Shown here in pieces: positions 1 through 7,715 of a stretch of DNA of 64,000 bases. Position numbers and translations under genes: made by a program. Origin of the DNA: CAYRVX01 sp964427875 (lineage in GTDB: Bacteria; Planctomycetota; Phycisphaerae; SM23-33); contig CAYRVX010000003.1 in the NCBI GenBank assembly GCA_964427875.1, positions 62,001-126,000 on the forward strand, in the 5' to 3' direction. The notes under the pieces are model-generated. The model was not told where the DNA came from, did not search any database, and saw nothing but the letters and a program-made list of their open reading frames with translations. Position 1 is the stretch's first letter. Every line of letters starts with the position of its first letter.

Positions 1-1
1 G

Positions 2-391
2 CCGGTGGAGGTCAAGCCGCGCCCCGACGGCAAGCTCCTCGCACAGAAGCTCTTCGGCATGACGCTGCGGGAGATCACGCCGCGGCTGGCCCGCGACCTT
101 CGCCTGCCGCTGGACAGCGGGCTGCTCGTCGTCGGCATCGACGCGGACGGCCCGGCCGATCGCATCGGGCTTCAACTGAAGGACGTCATCTTCCAGGTGG
201 GCAAGTTCTACGTATCCGACCTGGAGGCGCTGGGCATCCTCCTGGAGGACTTCCCTTCGCACCAGGCGGTCAGGATCGGCGTAGCCCGCGGCAGCGTGGC
301 GGTGTGGGTCCAGGTCCGCGCCCGGGGCAAGCCGGTGCGGCCCGGGACCGGCTCGCGCAGCGGCCCGGCCGGCGGGCGCGCGGATGCTTGA
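2..391 (+). CDS. PDZ-domain protein, C-terminal fragment (HtrA/DegP-like)
   Basis: The reading frame is open to the left edge, so this is the end of a longer gene; the first GTG at position 5 is probably internal. The visible 128 residues contain one PDZ domain, recognisable from GLLVVGIDADGPADRIGL followed by KDVIFQVGKFYVSDLEAL, the usual carboxylate-binding-loop and helix pattern of the second PDZ domain of HtrA-type periplasmic proteases. A basic, glycine-rich tail follows. The protease domain would lie outside the window, so a protease assignment is inference; other PDZ proteins (for example S41 or M50 types) remain possible. The next gene starts 51 nt downstream on the same strand. Confidence 0.7.
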   Translation, partial: PVEVKPRPDGKLLAQKLFGMTLREITPRLARDLRLPLDSGLLVVGIDADGPADRIGLQLKDVIFQVGKFYVSDLEALGILLEDFPSHQAVRIGVARGSVAVWVQVRARGKPVRPGTGSRSGPAGGRADA

Positions 392-442
392 CGGACCGGC
401 CGGCAATCCACACGGGCTCTGCGGCGAGGCGGAGGCGCAGAC

Positions 443-1594
443 GTGAAGGTGGTCATCGCACCGGATTCGTTCAAGGAGTCGCTGACGGCGGCCGAGGTCA
501 CCGAGGCCATTGCCGACGGCGTGAGAGCTGCCTGCCCGCAGGCGACGCTCGACCCGTGCCCCATGGCCGACGGCGGAGAGGGCACCGTGGCGGCCATGGT
601 CGCGGCGACCTGCGGGGAGGTTCGAACGGCCGGGGTCGCCGGACCGCTCGGCGAGCCCCTTCAGGCGGAGTTCGGCCTGCTCGGCGCCGCGGCGGGCTCC
701 GCCGGTCGGACAACCGCGGTGATAGAGATGGCCGCCGCGTCGGGCCTGGACCTGGTGCCGCCCGAGCGCCGAGACCCGATGCGGACGACCACCTACGGCA
801 CGGGGGAGCTGATCGCAGCGGCCCTGGAGGCCGGCGCGACGGGCGTCCTCATCGGCATCGGCGGCTCGGCCACCGTGGACGGCGGCTGCGGCTGCGCCCA
901 GGCGGTGGGCGTGGTCTTCGCCGACGCCGCGGGCGATCCGTGCGTCCGCGGCCTGGCCGGCGGGGGACTGCCCACCGTTGACCGGATCGACATGAGTCGG
1001 CGCGACCCGCGAATCGCCGGCGCCCGCATCCGTGTGGCCTGCGACGTGACGAACCCCCTGACCGGCCCTCGCGGCGCCGCGGCCGTCTACGGGCCCCAGA
1101 AGGGGGCCTCTCCCGAGATGGTCCGGCAGCTCGAGGCGGGCCTGGTGCACCTTGCCGAGGTGATCCGCCGAGAGCTCGCCGTCGACGTGGAGCATCTGCC
1201 CGGCGCCGGGGCGGCCGGGGGGCTTGGGGCCGGGCTGGTCGCCTTCCTCGGCGCCGAGCTCCAGCGCGGCGTCGAGATCGTCGCCGACGCCGTCGCCCTT
1301 CGCGATCGCCTCGCCGGGGCCGACCTGTGCATTACCGGCGAGGGCCGCTTCGACGCCCAAAGCCTTTCGGGCAAGACGGCCGTCGGCGTCGCCCGCGTCG
1401 CCGGCGAGCTGTCCGTGCCGGCGATCTGCATCCCCGGCCAGGCCGAGCCGGGCCTCGACGACGAGGGGCTCTTCGCCGCGGTCCGGCCGCTGGCCGCCGG
1501 CGACGTGACCATCGACCACGCCATGCGGCGGCCGAAGGAGCTCCTGGCGGCACGGGCGGCCGAGGCGGTGGAGGCGTTTCTCCGGGGCTCCTGA
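443..1594 (+). CDS. glxK: Glycerate kinase, type 1 (GarK/GlxK family)
   Basis: 383 residues, the normal length for the family. It phosphorylates glycerate with ATP to 2-phosphoglycerate (2-kinases) in the cytosol, feeding glycerate from glyoxylate or sugar-acid breakdown into glycolysis. The N-terminus VVIAPDSFKESLTA is the family signature; further conserved blocks are PMADGGEGT (residues 34-42), GIGGSATVDGG and PGAGAAGGLGAG, plus the late ITGEGRFDAQS. The GTG start at 443 is supported by GGAGG at 431-435, 7 nt upstream. It sits between the PDZ gene and lysA on the same strand, without an evident functional link to either. Confidence 0.93.
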   Translation: MKVVIAPDSFKESLTAAEVTEAIADGVRAACPQATLDPCPMADGGEGTVAAMVAATCGEVRTAGVAGPLGEPLQAEFGLLGAAAGSAGRTTAVIEMAAASGLDLVPPERRDPMRTTTYGTGELIAAALEAGATGVLIGIGGSATVDGGCGCAQAVGVVFADAAGDPCVRGLAGGGLPTVDRIDMSRRDPRIAGARIRVACDVTNPLTGPRGAAAVYGPQKGASPEMVRQLEAGLVHLAEVIRRELAVDVEHLPGAGAAGGLGAGLVAFLGAELQRGVEIVADAVALRDRLAGADLCITGEGRFDAQSLSGKTAVGVARVAGELSVPAICIPGQAEPGLDDEGLFAAVRPLAAGDVTIDHAMRRPKELLAARAAEAVEAFLRGS

Positions 1595-1708
1595 GGCGGC
1601 TCCCGGGGGCTTCACTTCCGGCCTTTCAGTATCTCTTGTGTCCGGAACCTGCTTGCGTTACGGTATTGGGCCTCGATCTGCGCCTGACGGACAGACAAGA
1701 GGGCGGTC

Positions 1709-2989
1709 ATGGACTTCTTCGACTACAGGGACGGCTCGCTGTGCTGTGAGGACGTGCCCGTTGCGGACATCGCCGCCGCGGTCGGCACGCCGGTCTACAT
1801 CTACTCCGCCGCGACGCTGCTGCTGCACTATCGCCGTCTGGCCGAGGCGTTCGCCGAGCTGAAGCCCACGATCTGCTTCTCCGTCAAGTCGCTGGCGAAC
1901 CTCCAGACCCTCAAGCTCCTGGCCGGGGCCGGCAGCGGGTTCGACGTGGTCTCCGGCGGCGAGCTGGCCCGCGTGCAGGCCGTCGGGGCCGACTGCCGAA
2001 GGATCGTCTTCGCGGGCGTCGGCAAGACCGATCGGGAGATCGACGAGGCGATCGAGGCCGGCATCGGGCTGTTCAACGTGGAGTCGCAGGAGGAGTTCGA
2101 GAACATCTCCCGCCTGGCCGCCGCCGCGGGCAGGCAGGTCCGCGCCGCCCTGCGGCTCAACCCCGACGTCTACGACCCCAAGACGCACAGGTACACCGCG
2201 ACCGGCAAGAAGGAGACGAAGTTCGGCGTGGACATCGACCGCGCCGTCGAGTTCTTCCGGGCGTACGGCCGCGACGAGCACGCACGGCTGGACGCCATCC
2301 ACCTGCACATCGGCTCGCCGATCTACTCGGCCGAGCCGTACGTCAAGGCCATCACCAGGACGCTCGAGCTGATGGACCGGCTGAAGGGCGAGGGGTTCGA
2401 GGTCCGCACGCTGGACATCGGCGGCGGGTTTGCCGCCGACTACGAAGAGGGCGCTTCGCCCCTCGCGACGGACTACGCCAGGGAGATCGTCCCTCTGCTG
2501 GCCGGCAGGGGCCTGGAGGTGATCCTCGAGCCCGGCCGGCAGATCGCCTGCAACGCCGGCCTGCTGCTGACGAAGGTCCTTTACGTCAAGAAGGGCGGCG
2601 AGCGGAGCTTCGTCATCGTGGATGGCGCGATGACGGACCTGGTTCGTCCGGTCATGTATGGCTCGGAGCATTTCGTCTGGCCAGCCCGGCTGGCGGAAGG
2701 AGCGCCCGCGCCCCAGCGCCGGAGCGGCTTCGCCGCCGAGGGCGGCCGGAAGGTGGACGTCGTCGGCGGCGTGTGCGAATCGAGCGATTTCCTGGCCAAG
2801 GATCGCGTTCTGCCCGTCATGCAGCGGGGCGACCTGCTGGCGGTGTTCTCCGCCGGGGCGTACGGTTTCGTGATGTCGAGCCAGTACAACTCCCGCCCTC
2901 GGGCGGCGGAGGTCCTCGTCGAGGGCGGCGCGTGGCGGATCATCCGCCCGCGGGAGACTTACGAAGACCTCTTCGCGACCGAGAAGTAG
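1709..2989 (+). CDS. lysA: Diaminopimelate decarboxylase
   Basis: 426 residues. This PLP enzyme decarboxylates meso-diaminopimelate to L-lysine, the last step of lysine synthesis. The PLP lysine is K60 in CFSVKSLAN at the start of the alanine-racemase-like barrel. The substrate and PLP-phosphate motifs GGGFAADYE, ILEPGRQIACNAG, VCESSDFLAKDR and GAYGFVMSSQYNSRPRAAE all follow in the order expected for LysA. HIGSPI replaces the usual HIGSQI. It converges on the secA-like gene downstream. The ATG at 1709 is preceded by a GA-rich stretch (GAGGGCGG) suited to ribosome binding. Confidence 0.95.
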   Translation: MDFFDYRDGSLCCEDVPVADIAAAVGTPVYIYSAATLLLHYRRLAEAFAELKPTICFSVKSLANLQTLKLLAGAGSGFDVVSGGELARVQAVGADCRRIVFAGVGKTDREIDEAIEAGIGLFNVESQEEFENISRLAAAAGRQVRAALRLNPDVYDPKTHRYTATGKKETKFGVDIDRAVEFFRAYGRDEHARLDAIHLHIGSPIYSAEPYVKAITRTLELMDRLKGEGFEVRTLDIGGGFAADYEEGASPLATDYAREIVPLLAGRGLEVILEPGRQIACNAGLLLTKVLYVKKGGERSFVIVDGAMTDLVRPVMYGSEHFVWPARLAEGAPAPQRRSGFAAEGGRKVDVVGGVCESSDFLAKDRVLPVMQRGDLLAVFSAGAYGFVMSSQYNSRPRAAEVLVEGGAWRIIRPRETYEDLFATEK

Positions 2990-3092
2990 CCCACCGCGGG
3001 TCCCGTCCGTCTCATGTCCTCCAACGCACGACCACGGCTTGCCGGTTGGCGGAACCCCCGAGAGCCCCTGTTTCCCGACAACGGCAATCGGA

Positions 3093-5081
3093 TCACGACT
3101 CGCTGCCGGCGAAGCCGAGGTACTCGTCGAGCCAGTCGTCGGTCCGCAGAACGCCCTTCCGCTGCCGCAGCGCCAGCCGCTCGGCCTTGCCCTGGGAGAC
3201 GTCAAACAACTTGCGGAGAACGCGGGAGGAGATCTCCCGCTCGGTCTTGCCGTGCCGCTTCTTCAGCGGGGCCGTCAGGTGGGGGGAGTACCGCTTCACG
3301 AGCTCGTCTTCCAGGCACACGATCGCGCCGGCCGTGCCCGGGTCGCCCTGCCTGGCCGAGCGGCCGTAAAGCTGGCGGTCGATCCGGCCCGATTCGTGCC
3401 GTTCGGTGGCCAGCACGTGCAGGCCGCCCCGTTCCGCCACGCCCCGCCCGAGCTTGATGTCCGTGCCGCGCCCGGCCATGTTCGTCGCCACCGTGATGCG
3501 CCCGGGCTGGCCGGCCTGCGCGACGATCTGCGCCTCCTCCTTGTGGCGAACGGCGTTGAGGACCTGGTGCTCGAGGTCCTCTGTCTCGAGCATGCGGCTG
3601 AGAAGCTCGCTCGCCCGGACGCTGCGTGTGCCGACGAGAACGGGCCGGCCGGTCTCGTGGACCCGGCGGATCTCGCCAACGATCGCCTTCCACTTGGCCT
3701 GCTGCGTGGCGTAGACGCGGTCGGCGGCGTACTTTCGGATGCACGGCCGGTTGGTCGGGATGATCACCGTGGGGCGGTGGTAGATCTGCCAGAACTCCCG
3801 CCAGGCCTCGACCGCCGTACCCGTCATGCCCGCGAGCTTGCGGTACAGGCGGAAGAACCGCTGAAAGCTGATTCGGGCGTACGTGTCCTTCGGCGGGTTG
3901 ACCTCGAGGGTCTCCTTGGCCTCGATGGCCTGGTGCAGCCCGTCGCGCCAGGTGCGGTCGGGCATGAGGCGCCCGGTGAACTCGTCCACGATGACGACCT
4001 TGCCCTCGTCGATGATGTACTGCTTGTCGAGGACGAACAGCTCGCGGGCGCTGAGGGCCTGGATGACCAGCTCCTCTCGCCGCCGCTTGCCGGACCAGAT
4101 CCCTCCAAAGGATGCGGCGAGCCGCTCGAGCTTCCTCTTGCCGGCGGGCGTCAGGTCCACCTCCCGGTAGCGATGGTTGACCCGGTAGTCCGTGCCGCGG
4201 AGGAACTGGGAGGCGATCTCGGCGGCCTGGTTGAAGGCCTCGACCTGCTCGGCGTTGGGCGCGTCGCCGGAGATGATCAGCGGCGTGACCGCCTCGTCGA
4301 TGAGGACCGAGTCGGCCTCGTCCACGATCGCGTAGTTCACCCCGCGCATGACGAGCCGGTCCGTGCCCGTCCCGGCGCCCTGGGCGATCTTGGTCAGCAG
4401 GGCCATCGGAAGCCCCCGCAGCGACCCCAGCGCGAGGCGGTCGCGGAGGAAATCGGCGGTGACCTCCTTGTTCGTGCAGTAGGTGATGTCGGCCCGGTAA
4501 GCACGGCGGCGGTCCACAGGGGACATCTTCTGCTCGATGTGCGCGGCGGAGAGCCCGCAGAAGGCGTAGATCTTCCCCATCCATTCCGCGTCGCGCTTTG
4601 CGAGGTAGTCGTTGACGGTGATGATGTGGCAGCCCCGGCCGCGCCAGCCGGCGATGGTGGCCGGCAGCGTCGCCGTCAACGTCTTGCCCTCGCCGGTGGC
4701 CATCTCGGTGATGCAGCCGGCGTCCAGCGCCAGCGCGCCGGCAATCTGGACGGGAAAGTGCTTCTCCCCGATCTGCCGGCTGGCGACCTCGCGGACCAGG
4801 GCGAACGCGCGGTGAAGCTGCTGGCGCGTCTCCCTGCCGCGAAGGAACAGCTCGCGGAACGCGCCGGCTTGCTCCTTGAGCTTCGCGTCGCTCATCTCGG
4901 CGTAGAGCTTCTCGTGCCTCAGCACGTGCTTGGCCATCGAGAGGAACCGCTGGCGGCGCGGGGCGAGCTTCCCGGCGATCCCCGCGGCGGCGTCCCACAC
5001 GGCGTCGAGCCCCTTGGGCAACTCGTCGCTGCGGGAGCGGTTGGCGAGCATCCGCCAGGTTGTGCTGGGGATCTGCGTCAC
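3093..5081 (-). CDS. Short SecA-like translocase ATPase
   Basis: About 662 residues against 850-950 for housekeeping SecA. The motor is intact: Walker A in EMATGEGKTLTA, Walker B VDEADSVLIDEA, the NBD2 segments VDEFTGRLMPDR, MTGTAVEAWREF, TNMAGRGTDIKLG and the arginine-finger region RIDRQLYGRSARQGDPG. It ends soon after NBD2, so the wing, most of the scaffold and the C-terminal zinc-binding linker are missing. The likely start is GTG 5081: GGAGGT lies about 13 nt upstream and the TGA of the M50 gene is at 5083-5085. A TTG at 5108 is possible but has no ribosome site. It is the last gene of the HlyD/GAF-HlyD/M50 minus-strand cluster, so I infer a specialised export motor rather than general secretion. 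Confidence 0.85.
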   Translation of the reverse strand: MTQIPSTTWRMLANRSRSDELPKGLDAVWDAAAGIAGKLAPRRQRFLSMAKHVLRHEKLYAEMSDAKLKEQAGAFRELFLRGRETRQQLHRAFALVREVASRQIGEKHFPVQIAGALALDAGCITEMATGEGKTLTATLPATIAGWRGRGCHIITVNDYLAKRDAEWMGKIYAFCGLSAAHIEQKMSPVDRRRAYRADITYCTNKEVTADFLRDRLALGSLRGLPMALLTKIAQGAGTGTDRLVMRGVNYAIVDEADSVLIDEAVTPLIISGDAPNAEQVEAFNQAAEIASQFLRGTDYRVNHRYREVDLTPAGKRKLERLAASFGGIWSGKRRREELVIQALSARELFVLDKQYIIDEGKVVIVDEFTGRLMPDRTWRDGLHQAIEAKETLEVNPPKDTYARISFQRFFRLYRKLAGMTGTAVEAWREFWQIYHRPTVIIPTNRPCIRKYAADRVYATQQAKWKAIVGEIRRVHETGRPVLVGTRSVRASELLSRMLETEDLEHQVLNAVRHKEEAQIVAQAGQPGRITVATNMAGRGTDIKLGRGVAERGGLHVLATERHESGRIDRQLYGRSARQGDPGTAGAIVCLEDELVKRYSPHLTAPLKKRHGKTEREISSRVLRKLFDVSQGKAERLALRQRKGVLRTDDWLDEYLGFAGSES

Positions 5082-5082
5082 G

Positions 5083-7683
5083 TCAGATCTGGAACCTCCG
5101 TTGGACAAGCTGGAGGATGGAGCGGTACCACTGGCCGGCCAGCGGGCGGCTCGGCATCTCGACGCGGACGACGACCCGCTGACCGCTGAGAAGCGGGCAT
5201 CTGCCCCGCCAGGCGCTGTCCGGGTCGGCCACCGGATCGGACACGATGCGGATCTCGAAGAACCGCTCGGTGGCCTTCTTGCCGCGCGGGTCTTTCGGGT
5301 CGGTCTGGATGGACCCCCCCGCGGCGTAGCCCAGCGCGGCGGAGGGGAGCTGCTCCCTTCCGGCCTCTATGATCTGGCGGATTCGGCCGGTCATGGGCGG
5401 ATCGGGCAGGCCCTTGATGCGGATCTCGATCCCGCGCCAGGGCACCTTTCGGCGGGCGAGCACCTGGGCGTACTCCCGCCCGTTGATGCGGACGATGGCC
5501 AGGTCCTCGATGGCCTGGTGGTCACGGGGGACCTCCCCGAGGCGGATGTGGACGGTGTGGAGCTTCTCTCCTGCGGCGGGCTCGGCGGACTGGCCGGCGT
5601 TCGAGTCCGCGGCCGGGCGAGGGGTGAGTGAGGCGTTGGGATCGGCGTTGGCGTCGACGGCCTTGGCGCCGAGACCGGCGTCTTCCGGCTCGATCCGCTG
5701 CACGACGAAGCCGACAGGCTCGTCGGGGCGGCCGGCCAGGATGAGTTGGCCGGTCAACTCCTCCTGCTTCGCGGCGGCTGTCCGCAGCGCCGCCCGGATG
5801 TCGGCGGCGGCCTCGGCGGGGAGGTGAAGCTCATAGAGGTCGGTAGGCCGGCCAAGCAGCATGTCGGCCACCTCTTGCCTCGCCGTGGCGCGGATGATGA
5901 CCTCCCGGCTTGCGACGAGCCCGATCTGGTCGCCCCGGCGGAGGTACGCCCCGCGGGCGCGGTCGATCTTCGGGGCGATCCATTCGCCGTCCAGCCCGGC
6001 GCGGATGACCAGGTCCTCGCGCTTCTCCTCGACGCGGTGGATCCGCTCGTCGAGCGCGGCGATCCGCTCGGCGAGGATCTGGGCGGCCGCGACGTCCTGA
6101 GTCTGGGCGAGCAGGCGCTGGGCCACGAGCTGGCGCCGCTCGGCCAGGAACTGCTCGTGCTGGGCAAGGAGCTCGGGGCTTTCCCCCGTCAGCAGCGGCT
6201 CGCCGTCGCGCTTGACCGGCCGGCCGGAACCCAACGTGCCCGTCACGAAGCCGTCGGTGGCGGCGTGGACGATCTGGAGGCGCTGCGGCTCGACCACGCC
6301 GTCGAGGCGGAACCGGTCCGGCGCGGGGACGAAGCCGATGCCGCCGACGATCAGTCCCAGGACCAGGAAGGTGGTGGCCATCGCGCGGGCCCGGACGCGG
6401 GTCAGCTCGCCGCTCGTGGCCAGGTACCGGAAGAACTTGCCCAGCGGTACGAGCACCCAGGTCACCGCCGCGGCCGTCGCCAGGATCACACCCAACATGA
6501 ACAGCTTGCTCGCGACGAACAGGAGAATCCGCACGCAGATGAACACGCGGTAGAGGGTCGAGGCGATGCCGTAGAAGACGAACCATGCCTTCTCGCCGCG
6601 GGTGTGGGCGGGGTTGCGCGCCTGGCGAACGTTCCAGACGTACTTCTTGACCAGGTAGTAGATGTACTGCTTGGATCGCTGGGCAAGGTTGGGGATCTCC
6701 AGGATGTCCGAGAGGATGTAGTACCCGTCGTATCGCAGCAGCGGGTTGGCGTTGAAGAGGATCGTCGAGACGCTGGCGATGAACATCGCGTTGTAGCAGA
6801 TGGTTCGCAGCGTGCCCTTGCCGACGTGGGCCCACACGATCGCCGCGACGGCCGCCAGCGCCAGCTCGATGATCATGCCCCCGCAACTGACGGTGATCCG
6901 CTGGCGCCGCGACCGGAACGCCCACGCGCTGGAGGCGTCCATGTACGGCATCGGCGTGAACACCAGGAACATGATGCCCATCACGTGGACTTCTCCCCCC
7001 GTGCCCGTCCGCCGGCCGAACGTCTTGCACATGAACGCGTGGCCAAATTCGTGGCAGACCTTGATCAGCACGAAGCTCAGGTACAGGAACGGCAGGTTCT
7101 CGACGTCCAGCACGTTCTCGGCCCGGCTGGACAGGTCGGACCAGTTCTCGATGACGAAGTACAGGCCCGTGCCGATCAGCCCCAGCCAGAGCAGAAAGCC
7201 GAACCACGTGAACAGCCAGGATATCGCGCCGACCCAGGCGTTCAGGAAGTTGTCCGGGTCGATCAGGGGGATGCGGATGAACAGGAGGTTCATCAGGTAG
7301 CCCTGGACCTCCCGGCGGACGCGTTTCTGGTAGCGTTTGAACAGCCCCTCCGCGTCGGGCGGCAGCTCGGCGTGCAGCAGGTTGGACGTGTAGAGCTGCC
7401 CGAGCAGTTGGATGGCCTCGCCCTGGGTGGGGGCGCCGTCGCCCAACTGGTCGGAGCAGATCCGCCAGACCTGCGCGACGGTCCTCCGCCCGTCCAGGAG
7501 GGACACGAAGCGATACGCCGCCTCGTTCAACCGGAAGTACTGGTTGCTGGAGGGGTCCTGGAGGACGTGCCACATCCGCCCCCGGTAGTGCTGGCGGTGG
7601 ACCTGAACGGTGGTCCTCAGCCGCGGAGACAGCTCCGCGACACGGTACCACGATTCGCTGAATGTGGGGCGGTCAACAGGCAC
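5083..7683 (-). CDS. PqqD-M50-HlyD membrane zinc metallopeptidase/transporter
   Basis: 866 residues in three parts. Residues about 35-110 resemble a PqqD domain (YFRLNEAAYRFVSLLDG), a fold that binds peptides in RiPP maturation systems. Residues about 130-430 are a multi-spanning M50 (site-2-protease-type) core with zinc ligands H211-E-F-G-H215 and the second motif NANPLLRYDG with D319. From about 450 a HlyD-like periplasmic adaptor follows, with a hairpin rich in Ala/Glu/Gln (LAQHEQFLAERRQLVAQRL) and biotinyl-lipoyl-like halves. This architecture resembles putative peptide zinc metalloproteases such as YydH. It may cleave and/or export a peptide or protein; the substrate is unknown. It lies 32 nt downstream of the GAF-HlyD gene and abuts the SecA-like gene. 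Confidence 0.85.
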   Translation of the reverse strand: MPVDRPTFSESWYRVAELSPRLRTTVQVHRQHYRGRMWHVLQDPSSNQYFRLNEAAYRFVSLLDGRRTVAQVWRICSDQLGDGAPTQGEAIQLLGQLYTSNLLHAELPPDAEGLFKRYQKRVRREVQGYLMNLLFIRIPLIDPDNFLNAWVGAISWLFTWFGFLLWLGLIGTGLYFVIENWSDLSSRAENVLDVENLPFLYLSFVLIKVCHEFGHAFMCKTFGRRTGTGGEVHVMGIMFLVFTPMPYMDASSAWAFRSRRQRITVSCGGMIIELALAAVAAIVWAHVGKGTLRTICYNAMFIASVSTILFNANPLLRYDGYYILSDILEIPNLAQRSKQYIYYLVKKYVWNVRQARNPAHTRGEKAWFVFYGIASTLYRVFICVRILLFVASKLFMLGVILATAAAVTWVLVPLGKFFRYLATSGELTRVRARAMATTFLVLGLIVGGIGFVPAPDRFRLDGVVEPQRLQIVHAATDGFVTGTLGSGRPVKRDGEPLLTGESPELLAQHEQFLAERRQLVAQRLLAQTQDVAAAQILAERIAALDERIHRVEEKREDLVIRAGLDGEWIAPKIDRARGAYLRRGDQIGLVASREVIIRATARQEVADMLLGRPTDLYELHLPAEAAADIRAALRTAAAKQEELTGQLILAGRPDEPVGFVVQRIEPEDAGLGAKAVDANADPNASLTPRPAADSNAGQSAEPAAGEKLHTVHIRLGEVPRDHQAIEDLAIVRINGREYAQVLARRKVPWRGIEIRIKGLPDPPMTGRIRQIIEAGREQLPSAALGYAAGGSIQTDPKDPRGKKATERFFEIRIVSDPVADPDSAWRGRCPLLSGQRVVVRVEMPSRPLAGQWYRSILQLVQRRFQI

Positions 7684-7715
7684 GATCAGCCCTCATTTCA
7701 CCGGCCGTCGCGTAT

